Shown piece by piece: positions 34,032 to 42,266 of a stretch of DNA of 64,000 nucleotides. The notes below the pieces were generated by a model. The model did not search any database and was not told the DNA's origin. It saw only the letters and a list, made by a program, of their open reading frames with translations. The position numbers were made by a program, and so were the translations under genes. Source of the DNA: Bacteroidales bacterium (GTDB taxonomy: Bacteria > Bacteroidota > Bacteroidia > Bacteroidales > F082); contig JAKSMX010000003.1 in the NCBI GenBank assembly GCA_024400305.1, positions 1 through 64,000 on the forward strand, read 5' to 3'. Position 1 is the stretch's first letter. Every line of letters starts with the position of its first letter.

Positions 34032-35996
34032 ATGAAGAAAGTTTTACTTTTCTCGCTTGCCCTGTCTATGTTCGCCATTGCATCGCAAGCCCAACAAGTG
34101 GTCCGCGCCTCGATGAACGAAGACGGACAAATCGTCACCGAAGTGGTTGAAGGCGTGCAGCTCCCGCCCCAAGCCCGCGACGGCCTCAACCCAATGCCAG
34201 GATTTCCGCTGACTTTCCCTTCAAACACAACCTACAAGCCGATGCGGGGTGTCACCCTCGCCGACCTTGATGGTGACGGCGCCGATGAAATCATAGTCAA
34301 CCATAACGATGCCATCAACGTCGTCAGAGGTGACGGCAGCATCCTTTGGACACAGCCTCTCGCAGGCGGGATGGCACAGTACCCTGCCTCGGTCGCCGAC
34401 CTTGACAACGACGGTCATCTCGAAGTAGTGGCTCTCTGCGCTTACGGCAACGCCCGCGGTGGCTTCAACATTTTCAACCACGACGGCACAATACGTCTTG
34501 CCGTGGAAACCACCAACAACCCTTTGATCTGCGCCCCCGCACTCTCCGACATCAACGGCGACGGCATCATGGATGTCGTCTTCTGCGGACGTGGTCGCAC
34601 TGCACAAGGCATCGCCCCCGGCATCCACGTCTGGGATCTTGAAGGCAATGAAATAGAAGGATTCCCGTTCGAGCTGCCAGGCACTCCCGCCTTCACTCCA
34701 ACAGTGGCCGACATCAACAGTGACGGTAAGCCCGAAATCTTCGCCGCGACCACCAGCGCACTATACTGTATCAGCAACACTGGTCATGAAATTTATTCCA
34801 TTGACGGACAAGAAGCCTACAAATATTCCTACCAATCGCCACTCGTCATCAACCTCAACGACAGCGACGAATACAGTTTAGTAGGTGCATGCCATGGTGA
34901 CAATCCGAATCACTATGTGCGCAACGCCGCCACCGGCGAATACCGAGAAGGCTGGCCGAAGAGCGTGTCCAACTGGACTTATTCGGCTCCTACCGTGGTG
35001 AAAGAAGACGACGGCTGCCACATCTTTGCCGGCGTTTCTGGCGAAGGCAACGTGTTCTATCAATACGATGCCGATGGCAGCATCGCTGACGGTTTTCCGC
35101 TCAATCTTGACTCAGGCATTGAAGGCTTCGTCAGTGTGGCAGATATAGATGGCGACATGGCGGATGAAATCATCACCACCTTCAACCTGATGGAAGGCGG
35201 CAACGGCTATATACGCGCTTGGGAGATGGACGGCACAGAGATAACAGACGGATTCCCACTCCGCCCGCAAGGTCTGACATATATGAACGGAGCCAATTTC
35301 GGCGACATCAACGGCGACGGCATGTTGGAAATAGTCACCCTGAGCTACGAACAGAACTTCTCGCCCGACGACCCGGTCATCGTCACCGCATACGCCCTCA
35401 ACCAGTACGTCGTCAACTTGAGATTCGGCTGCTATAAAGGCAGCAACGACCGCTGTGGCTGGTTTCTCAATTTGCCACCATTCATCAGCTGCAACCCGGT
35501 GCGAAACCTGACCGCTGCGTATGAAGCAGAATCTGATGCCATCGCAATCAGATGGGATGCGCCGGAGAACGGATCGACCAGCGAATTATCGGGCTATTAT
35601 ATCTACAAGGACGGTGCGATACTCACTACCATTTTGGAGGAAGAAGGCTTCTATGACACGGATTTTGCCGAATACCACACATACGAATACTATGTTGTTG
35701 CAGTTTACGATGACGGCTGCGAAGCACTTTGCGATCCCGTCACCATAGAGTTGGGCGAGTTGTCTGTTGGCGAACACGACAACAATATTTGCATCTATCC
35801 CAATCCCGCCGACAACAACATTTTGGTTACGGATTCCAACTTCCAAAGTGTTGAAATCTACAACGCCGTTGGCCAATGCGTGCTGCATTCAGTGACTCCT
35901 GAAATAAATGTCGGCAATCTGCCAGATGGAATTTATGTTGCACATCTTCGTGGCATGAATGCCGACAAACAAGTTAAGTTAGTAATAAAGCACTGA
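34032..35996 (+). CDS. FG-GAP/VCBS-repeat protein with fibronectin III and T9SS sorting domain
   Basis: 654 residues. A signal peptide covers residues 1-20 (LLFSLALSMFAIASQAQ). Residues 70-470 hold repeated DxDGDG-type calcium loops (DLDGDGADEI, DLDNDGHLEV, DINGDGIMDV, DINSDGKPEI, DIDGDMADEI, DINGDGMLEI), a seven-bladed FG-GAP propeller. A fibronectin type III domain (PVRNLTAAYEAESDAIAIRWDAPENG) follows near 495, and the end (ICIYPNPADNNILV... YVAHLRGMNADKQVKLVIKH) is a type A T9SS C-terminal domain that sends the protein through the type IX secretion machine to the surface. It probably binds glycan or protein; no catalytic site is visible. Confidence 0.92.
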   Translation: MKKVLLFSLALSMFAIASQAQQVVRASMNEDGQIVTEVVEGVQLPPQARDGLNPMPGFPLTFPSNTTYKPMRGVTLADLDGDGADEIIVNHNDAINVVRGDGSILWTQPLAGGMAQYPASVADLDNDGHLEVVALCAYGNARGGFNIFNHDGTIRLAVETTNNPLICAPALSDINGDGIMDVVFCGRGRTAQGIAPGIHVWDLEGNEIEGFPFELPGTPAFTPTVADINSDGKPEIFAATTSALYCISNTGHEIYSIDGQEAYKYSYQSPLVINLNDSDEYSLVGACHGDNPNHYVRNAATGEYREGWPKSVSNWTYSAPTVVKEDDGCHIFAGVSGEGNVFYQYDADGSIADGFPLNLDSGIEGFVSVADIDGDMADEIITTFNLMEGGNGYIRAWEMDGTEITDGFPLRPQGLTYMNGANFGDINGDGMLEIVTLSYEQNFSPDDPVIVTAYALNQYVVNLRFGCYKGSNDRCGWFLNLPPFISCNPVRNLTAAYEAESDAIAIRWDAPENGSTSELSGYYIYKDGAILTTILEEEGFYDTDFAEYHTYEYYVVAVYDDGCEALCDPVTIELGELSVGEHDNNICIYPNPADNNILVTDSNFQSVEIYNAVGQCVLHSVTPEINVGNLPDGIYVAHLRGMNADKQVKLVIKH

Positions 35997-36036
35997 TTAT
36001 CTGTAAACTAATTTTGAACAATTACTTAATACTCAG

Positions 36037-37320
36037 TCAATACCCGTACTTGTCTTTCCATTTCGCCTTCAGCGAGCGGCGCAGCTCAATCTCCTTGGGA
36101 TTATCCTGAGGTGAGTAAAGCCGCGTGCCGGAGATCTCCGCCGGCAGAAACTCCTGTTCGACGAAGTTGCCTTGGTAATCATGTGCGTATTTGTATCCGT
36201 CACTGTAACCGATGTCTTTCATCAGTTTTGTCGGGGCGTTTCGCAGATGCATCGGGACGCTGAGGTTTCCGGTCTTTTTCACCAAAGCCTGTGCCGAATC
36301 TATCGCCACGACAGCAGCATTGCTCTTGGCTGAAGATGCGAGGTAAGTCGCTGTTTGTGAGAGTATTATCCTGCTTTCCGGGAAGCCGATCTTGCTCACG
36401 GCATCAAAGCAGGCGTTGGCGAGCAGAAGTGCGTTCGGGTTGGCGTTCCCGATGTCTTCAGATGAAAGTATCAGCATACGCCGCGCTATGAAAAGCGGGT
36501 CTTCGCCGGCCTCAATCATCCTTGCGAGGTAATAAACCGCCGCATTCGGGTCGCTGCCACGAATCGACTTGATGAAGGCGGAGATGATGTCATAGTGCAT
36601 CTCCCCCATCCTGTCGTACTTCAGCAGGTTACTTTGTATGTATTTCGTCGTCACATCATTGGTGATAACAAGTTTATCTGCATCTTGGTTTTCGTCATCC
36701 AACATACTGACAACCAAGTCGATGGCATTCAGAAGTTTACGTGCGTCGCCGCCGCTTATCTGCATCAACGCCTCGTCTTCCTCAATGACAATCTCCTTGC
36801 CGTAATCTGTCTTTAATGTTTCAACAGCATTGACAATCAGCTGCTTAAGGTCATCTTTTTCAAGACTTTTCAGGATATATACCTGACAACGTGAAAGCAA
36901 AGGAGAGATAACCTCAAAACTCGGATTCTCCGTCGTTGCGCCGATGAGTGTGACGAGACCTTTCTCAACCGCACCGAGCAGCGAGTCCTGTTGCGCCTTC
37001 GAGAAACGATGTATTTCATCGATGAAAAGAATCGGCGCTTCAGGTGCCATCCGCGCGCGGTCATATATCTCACGGACGTCCTTCACGCCGCTGCTCACCG
37101 CGCTCAGAACGAAAAACTGCCGTTTCACCTGCTTTGAAATAATGTATGCCAACGTTGTTTTCCCTACACCCGGAGGCCCCCAGAAAATCATAGAAGGGAT
37201 GTGACCGCTCTCAATGGCGCGACGCAACACCGCATTTTCGCCAATCAAGTGTTTCTGGCCGATATATTGGTCAAGCGATGTCGGACGGAGCCGCTCCGCC
37301 AAAGGCTTTGAATTTTTCAT
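36037..37320 (-). CDS. rarA: Replication-associated recombination protein A (MgsA/RarA, AAA ATPase)
   Basis: 427 residues. Walker A is GPPGVGKT at 48-55, Walker B is [10 protein letters not shown] near 99, sensor 1 is in LIGATTENPS near 128 and the arginine finger in SPLLSRCQVY near 142. The C-terminal MgsA tetramerisation region is complete (RGSDPNAAVYYLARMIEAGEDPLFIARRM near 255). RarA acts at stalled replication forks with SSB and RecA. It is convergent with the T9SS gene and starts three bases after the stop of the upstream C69 peptidase gene, so both may share a transcript. Confidence 0.95.
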   Translation of the reverse strand: MKNSKPLAERLRPTSLDQYIGQKHLIGENAVLRRAIESGHIPSMIFWGPPGVGKTTLAYIISKQVKRQFFVLSAVSSGVKDVREIYDRARMAPEAPILFIDEIHRFSKAQQDSLLGAVEKGLVTLIGATTENPSFEVISPLLSRCQVYILKSLEKDDLKQLIVNAVETLKTDYGKEIVIEEDEALMQISGGDARKLLNAIDLVVSMLDDENQDADKLVITNDVTTKYIQSNLLKYDRMGEMHYDIISAFIKSIRGSDPNAAVYYLARMIEAGEDPLFIARRMLILSSEDIGNANPNALLLANACFDAVSKIGFPESRIILSQTATYLASSAKSNAAVVAIDSAQALVKKTGNLSVPMHLRNAPTKLMKDIGYSDGYKYAHDYQGNFVEQEFLPAEISGTRLYSPQDNPKEIELRRSLKAKWKDKYGY

Positions 37321-37323
37321 GGT

Positions 37324-39009
37324 TTACCTCTTATATCTTTCCCCGCTTTCTTCAATCACGGCTTTTTTCCAGGAATCCGGATAGCCTGGCTGCTGCGGAC
37401 GTACAGGATAACCCCACGGATTGCGTTTGAACTCTCCGTTTTCCTCCTGTTTCACATTGCTGTCCAAATATTTGACCAACAGATAGTTGTCAAGTTCCTT
37501 CCATCTCGCGACAGTGTTCGCTCCGGCTTTCGATGAAAACTCCGTCAGCATTGCGACCGTTTCATCAATCTTATTGTTTTTAAAAGGCTCCAATGCTTGA
37601 TTATCAATTGCTTTAACTTGATTTTGATATAAATTTTCAAGTTCGTTCTGAACCTTTTGAATATCGCCAATCACACGGTTGTAAAACAGATATTTGAAAT
37701 GAGCCAGACGGTTGAACACCCAGAAAGCGGCGTTGTCGGAATATGTCAGCATATCGCCATTTCCTTGACGGAATTCAATCGGCACTTCGGAAATCGAGCA
37801 GTAAAATGGCGTGTAAACCGTTGAGTTTGTGTCATCAACGCCAAACCAGATGATTCCGCCAATCTGATTCGGAAGCCAGTTTCTTGTCTGCGCGATGAAC
37901 GAGAATCCTGTTTGCAGGGCGACGGTGCTTCTCTCGTTGAAATATTTTTCGCCGTCGTATTCCCAATAAAGCGGGTTCATCCGGTAAGGCGAGCCGCACG
38001 GTCCGGCGCCGACACCCTGCGATTTGTCGAGTTCAGTCCCCTGATAATAATTACGCATGAAACCCATCATGTCACTCAAAGAGATTTTACGGTTCGGCTT
38101 GATATACAACGGCATACGTCCGTGTTCAAGGTCTTTTCCGGTCACGTAATCCCAATATTGGCCCATGTCGTCGCACACCTCATTGAACATCGCCCAGACG
38201 CGGAGGTCGCAGATTCGGGCGGCGGAGAAGTCAACCGGCGCGTATGCTGCACTGAAATCGAAGTCAGCGTCCTTGCCGTTGAAATAGCCTTTCTTGCGTG
38301 CGAAAGTAATGACATCATGTTTGTAAATCACCTCAACATCTTGATTATAAAGCTTTTTCCAGTCTTTGTCGGTAATGGATTTCTTGCCGTCTCTCAACGG
38401 GAAATTCTGTATTCTCGCGGCGTTGGCATGACCCGATACGCAGCCGTCGGGGATACGGATTGCGACCCACACGCAACCTCTCTCCTCTCCTTTCCCGATG
38501 ATTTCCATATACCAAACCTCATCTTTGTCGGAAATCGAGAATGACTCGCCGTCGCTTGCGTAGCCGTATGTTTCAACGAGGTCAGCGATTATTTTTATCG
38601 CCTCACGCGCCGAGGTGCTGCGTTCGAGCGCCATGAACATCAAGCTGCCGTAGTCTATTAGACCATTTTTATCAATGAGTTCCTCTCGCCCGCCAAAAGT
38701 CGTCTCACCCATAGCCACTTGATTTTCATTGATATAGCCAACAACTTGATAGGTATGCGACGGTTGAGGCACCTGTCCGCGCGGCTCTGCGGTCCCGCGG
38801 TCATAAATCGTCCTCATGCTTCCTTCCGGCCAGTCTGCGGCGGAAGTGAAATACAACTCACCATATCTGATATGCGAGTCGGCGGCGTAGGTTATGAAAT
38901 TCGAGCCGTCAACGGAAGCACCTTTTGTGACAAGGAAATTCGTGCAGGCAGAAGAATTGAAACCTGCGAAAATCAATAAAGCCGTGATAAACTTTGTTAT
39001 TTTATTCAT
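37324..39009 (-). CDS. C69 family dipeptidase (PepD-type)
   Basis: 561 residues. A signal peptide covers residues 1-21 and the first residue of the mature protein, Cys22 in ACTNFLVTKGAS, is the N-terminal nucleophile expected in the Ntn-hydrolase fold of family C69. Conserved stretches include GINENQVAMGETTFGG-like residues near 93, SISDKDEVWYMEIIG near 157 and PFYCSISEVP near 400. Family members cut dipeptides and other small peptides; export implies a periplasmic or surface role in peptide feeding. Autoprocessing at Cys22 would coincide with signal cleavage. It is followed by rarA on the same strand. Confidence 0.92.
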   Translation of the reverse strand: MNKITKFITALLIFAGFNSSACTNFLVTKGASVDGSNFITYAADSHIRYGELYFTSAADWPEGSMRTIYDRGTAEPRGQVPQPSHTYQVVGYINENQVAMGETTFGGREELIDKNGLIDYGSLMFMALERSTSAREAIKIIADLVETYGYASDGESFSISDKDEVWYMEIIGKGEERGCVWVAIRIPDGCVSGHANAARIQNFPLRDGKKSITDKDWKKLYNQDVEVIYKHDVITFARKKGYFNGKDADFDFSAAYAPVDFSAARICDLRVWAMFNEVCDDMGQYWDYVTGKDLEHGRMPLYIKPNRKISLSDMMGFMRNYYQGTELDKSQGVGAGPCGSPYRMNPLYWEYDGEKYFNERSTVALQTGFSFIAQTRNWLPNQIGGIIWFGVDDTNSTVYTPFYCSISEVPIEFRQGNGDMLTYSDNAAFWVFNRLAHFKYLFYNRVIGDIQKVQNELENLYQNQVKAIDNQALEPFKNNKIDETVAMLTEFSSKAGANTVARWKELDNYLLVKYLDSNVKQEENGEFKRNPWGYPVRPQQPGYPDSWKKAVIEESGERYKR

Positions 39010-39036
39010 ATTCAGTCAATTATAATTATATAAAAT

Positions 39037-39999
39037 TTAAAAATTTTTGTCTTGTGTAATTTCAGAATACACCTTGTTGTATATGGCTTCAGCGTCGAGT
39101 CCGAAATGATGCATCAATTCATCAGCCTTCCCCGACTCGCCGAAACGGTCATTAACGCCGATTCGGATTATTCTCGTCGGCATTTTTTCAGAGAGAAACT
39201 CCGCCACCGCACTGCCAAGTCCACCAATAATCTGATGTTCCTCAACGGTATAAATCGTTTTAAAATTTCGTGCCACACCAAGCAGAAGCTCCTCGTCAAG
39301 CGGCTTTATCGTATGCATGTTGATGACCGTGGCATGAAGTCCGTTCTCCTCAAGTCTATCGGCGGCCTTCAACGACTCCCACACTTCATGACCCGTTGCA
39401 ATGATACAAGCGTCATTGCCATCTCTCATTATCTGACCTTTCCCGATTGTAAAGTCTTGATTTTCAGACGTAAAGTCGGCTACAGGTTCACGACCGAAGC
39501 GGATATAGACGGGACCGTTGAGTCCGAGAATGGCTTTTTCCGTCGCGATACGAGCCTGTGTCGCATCGCAAGGCGAAATCACGGTCATTCTCGGAAGCAC
39601 ACGCATTGTCGCAAAGTCTTCCAACGCCTGATGTGTGGCGCCGTCAGGACCGACAGAGATGCCGGCGTGTGCGCCACCTATTATTGCATGTAAATTATTA
39701 TAACACAACGAAATGCGAATCTGGTCATTGGCTCGGTGTGCAGCAAAGACACCGTAAGTGCTGAAAACCGGAATCTTGCCTGAAAGCGCCAAACCTGCAG
39801 CTGTCGCGACACAGTTCTGTTCGGCTATCCCCAACGAAATGAAACGTTTAGGGAACTCTTCAGAGAAAATATTCATTCCCACCGATGCCGTAATGTCCGC
39901 ACCGATGCCGACAACGTTATCGTTTTTCCTCGCCGCATCGCGGACACCTTCACCGAAACCCGTTTTGGTCGGTTTATCACCTTTATTAATATACGTCAT
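39037..39999 (-). CDS. Transketolase, C-terminal (pyrimidine-binding) subunit
   Basis: 320 residues covering the Pyr and C-terminal domains. GIAEQNCVATAAGLALSGKIPVFSTYG near residue 76 holds the catalytic Glu that activates the thiamine cofactor, and HAGISVGPDGATHQALEDFA near 111 is the sugar-phosphate loop. The C-terminal EEHQIIGGLGSAVAEFL is typical. It works with the separate N-terminal subunit whose gene lies directly upstream and overlaps by four bases (ATGA). Together they move two-carbon units in the pentose phosphate pathway. Upstream thiamine genes supply its cofactor, but there is no sign of shared control. Confidence 0.93.
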   Translation of the reverse strand: MTYINKGDKPTKTGFGEGVRDAARKNDNVVGIGADITASVGMNIFSEEFPKRFISLGIAEQNCVATAAGLALSGKIPVFSTYGVFAAHRANDQIRISLCYNNLHAIIGGAHAGISVGPDGATHQALEDFATMRVLPRMTVISPCDATQARIATEKAILGLNGPVYIRFGREPVADFTSENQDFTIGKGQIMRDGNDACIIATGHEVWESLKAADRLEENGLHATVINMHTIKPLDEELLLGVARNFKTIYTVEEHQIIGGLGSAVAEFLSEKMPTRIIRIGVNDRFGESGKADELMHHFGLDAEAIYNKVYSEITQDKNF

Positions 40000-40799
40000 A
40001 ATTGTCTATTTATCCATTCAACAGCCTGTTCTTTCGTAGGCACTCTCCCATGCCATTTGTTGTCATTCTCAATTTCAGGAACGCCCTTTCCCATAATCGT
40101 ATGTGCAATGATAATCGATGGTTTTCCCTTGCATTGTTCAGCCTTGACCAAAGCCTCTTTTATCTCAGAATGGTTATGTCCGTCAATCTCAATGACATTC
40201 CATCCAAAAGCGTGCCATTTGTCGGCAAGCGGTTCAAGAGCCATCACATCTTCGGTGTTTCCATCAATCTGAAGACGGTTTCTGTCGAGAATCGCACAAA
40301 CGTTGTCAAGTTTGAAATGTGCCGCCGCCATTGCAGCTTCATAGACGCTGCCTTCCTGAATTTCGCCGTCGCCCATCACGCAATAGACGCGATAATCTTT
40401 CTTGTCAAATTTTGCCGCAAAAGCCATGCCATTGGAAATCGACAGGCCTTGCCCGAGCGAACCCGCCGATGTCTCAACACCAGGCAGTTGAGAGTCAAGA
40501 CTCGGATGTCCCTGCAATCTGCTTCCGAATTTACGGAGCGTCATCATCTCATCTTCATGGAAAAATCCCGCCGCCGCCAAGGTCGCATAAAGTACAGGCG
40601 CAGTATGACCGATAGACAACACCACCCTATCGCGGTCTTCCCACTTCGGGTTTGAGGAATCATAACGTAAATGATTGAAATACAACACAGTGAAAATATC
40701 AACCAAATCCAAAGAGCCGCCGGTATGACCGGAGCCGGCTTCAGCCAATGCTTTGATTATCAAATTTCTGATATGTTTCGCTTTATCTTCTAAATTCAT
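39996..40799 (-). CDS. Transketolase, N-terminal (diphosphate-binding) subunit
   Basis: 267 residues covering the PP domain only. EAGSGHTGGSLDLVDIFTVLYF near residue 20 and VMGDGEIQEGSVYEAAMAAAHFKLDNVCAILDRNRLQ near 142 include the GDG...N thiamine diphosphate/Mg2+ motif. A one-chain transketolase has about 660 residues; here the protein is split in two genes, as in many anaerobes and archaea. It is preceded on the same strand by the DUF456 gene with nine bases between them, so the three are probably one transcript. Confidence 0.93.
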   Translation of the reverse strand: MNLEDKAKHIRNLIIKALAEAGSGHTGGSLDLVDIFTVLYFNHLRYDSSNPKWEDRDRVVLSIGHTAPVLYATLAAAGFFHEDEMMTLRKFGSRLQGHPSLDSQLPGVETSAGSLGQGLSISNGMAFAAKFDKKDYRVYCVMGDGEIQEGSVYEAAMAAAHFKLDNVCAILDRNRLQIDGNTEDVMALEPLADKWHAFGWNVIEIDGHNHSEIKEALVKAEQCKGKPSIIIAHTIMGKGVPEIENDNKWHGRVPTKEQAVEWINRQL

Positions 40800-40808
40800 A
40801 TTATCATT

Positions 40809-41330
40809 TTAATTAAATGCCAACATTACAACATCTTTCACCATGAAAAACCCTATAACGAGAGTATAAACTATCTTCATCAATGTTCCAGTCAGAAAAC
40901 CGAGGAACGAGCCGAACGCCGAACGCCATGCCAGAGTGTCGTCATGACCGGCGTTTTTCTCGGCGATATACGCCCCGACAAATGGTCCGCCAAGAAGCCC
41001 GATAATCCCGAAAGGTCCGATGACAATTCCGAGTAACGGAAGAACTATCACACTGACAATCAGACCGATAGTACTTCCACGTGCACCAGCTTTTGTCCCG
41101 CCGAATTTCTTTGTCCCCCAGACCGGAACAACATAATCGAGAATTGTTATCGCAACGGCGACAAGTCCTGTGACTACAAGAAACTGTGCTGAATAACTGA
41201 TTTTGTCGGTCCAATGGACAATCAGTAAAGCAAAATAAGTTACCGGTGTGCCAGGAATGCCTGGCAAAATGTCACCAACCAAGCCAATAACCAGTACAAT
41301 AAAAGCTACAATAATCAATAGAATATCCAT
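40809..41330 (-). CDS. DUF456 membrane protein
   Basis: 173 residues from the ATG at 41330; the longer frame begins at a TTG in the intergenic region. The protein has five to six hydrophobic helices with Gly-rich segments GLVGDILPGIPGTPVTYF near residue 17 and FGIIGLLGGPFVGAYIAE near 108, both characteristic of DUF456. The family has no known function; some members resemble small permeases. It is divergent from the PorV-like gene and lies nine bases before the transketolase N subunit. Confidence 0.88.
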   Translation of the reverse strand: MDILLIIVAFIVLVIGLVGDILPGIPGTPVTYFALLIVHWTDKISYSAQFLVVTGLVAVAITILDYVVPVWGTKKFGGTKAGARGSTIGLIVSVIVLPLLGIVIGPFGIIGLLGGPFVGAYIAEKNAGHDDTLAWRSAFGSFLGFLTGTLMKIVYTLVIGFFMVKDVVMLAFN

Positions 41331-41385
41331 ATAAAAAAATTTGCACAAATTTACACAAAATAATTGACATGTCAGAAAAAATATG

Positions 41386-41394
41386 TATTTTTGC
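41386..41394 (+). promoter_or_regulatory. -7 promoter element for the PorV-like/HHH operon
   Basis: TATTTTTGC with TTGAC about 17 bases before it (41364-41368), giving a leader of about 50 bases. Confidence 0.65.
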
Positions 41395-41406
41395 GGCGAT
41401 TTAGCA

Positions 41407-41429
41407 TGTGAGGCCAGCCTCGCGTTTTT
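41407..41429 (+). promoter_or_regulatory. Terminator-like hairpin in the PorV-like leader
   Basis: TGTGAGG pairs with CCTCGCG around a CCAG tetraloop (two wobble pairs) and is followed by five T residues, within 30 bases of the inferred transcript start. It may reduce or time expression of the genes downstream. Confidence 0.4.
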
Positions 41430-41450
41430 AATTTTCTAACACAAAGAGCC

Positions 41451-42266
41451 ATGAGAAGGAATCTTTTGACAATAGGCTTATGCCTGTTTTGCACTTTCTG
41501 TCATGCATGGGAGCTTGGCAGTCCGGTCGGCAGCCGCAGTTCGGCAATGGGCAACTGCTCCGTAGCACTCCAGGACTTCTGGAGCATTTACAACAATCCG
41601 GCTGGTTTCGCCGGGTTAAACAGCATTTCAATCGGCGTTTCTTACGAAAACCGTTTCATGATGAAGGAACTTTCGTATCTGAATGCAGGATTCGCCACAC
41701 CTATCAATAAAACGGGTGGTTTAAGCCTGACATTCAGCAGGTTCGGCTTTACGAATTTCAACGAAAACAAAATCGGAATCGGTTATGCCCGCAGTTTCGG
41801 ACCTCATCTGAAAATAGGCTTACAGATTGATTATCTGCTGTTTACGTTTTCAAATGATTATAAAAATAGAAACGCCTTCACTTTTGAACTCGGCGTTCAA
41901 TCCGACATAACTGAAAAACTATGCGTCGGAGCTTACATTTTCAACCCTGTCAACGTGAAAATAAAATCCTTAAACAACGAGAAAATCCCTATAGTTTTCC
42001 GAATCGGACTTTCGTATAAAATAAACAAAGATTTCTTGGCGACAACGGAAACAGAATACAATTCCGACAAGGCACTCGATTATCGTATCGGATTGGAATA
42101 CAATGTGTTAAAGGAATTTTTTATACGTACCGGCGTTTATACAAATCCGGCTACGGCATGTTTCGGTGCAGGATATTCAATGAGATCTTTCACCATTGAT
42201 GTTTCCGCAAAAATGAACCAGATTACAGGCGTTTCACTACAAGGAAGTTTGATTTTCAAGTTATGA
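41451..42266 (+). CDS. PorV/PorQ-like outer-membrane barrel protein
   Basis: 271 residues. A signal peptide ends near residue 18 (CLFCTFCHA). The segment GSRSSAMGNCSVALQDFWSIYNNPAGFAG near residue 26 is the family signature of PorV/PorQ-type FadL-like barrels, and the remainder alternates polar and hydrophobic residues in strands ending with Phe-Lys-Leu. PorV itself shuttles T9SS cargo; shorter relatives such as this one have undefined roles. The stop overlaps the start of the helix-hairpin-helix protein by four bases, a gene pair often seen together in Bacteroidota. Confidence 0.82.
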   Translation: MRRNLLTIGLCLFCTFCHAWELGSPVGSRSSAMGNCSVALQDFWSIYNNPAGFAGLNSISIGVSYENRFMMKELSYLNAGFATPINKTGGLSLTFSRFGFTNFNENKIGIGYARSFGPHLKIGLQIDYLLFTFSNDYKNRNAFTFELGVQSDITEKLCVGAYIFNPVNVKIKSLNNEKIPIVFRIGLSYKINKDFLATTETEYNSDKALDYRIGLEYNVLKEFFIRTGVYTNPATACFGAGYSMRSFTIDVSAKMNQITGVSLQGSLIFKL

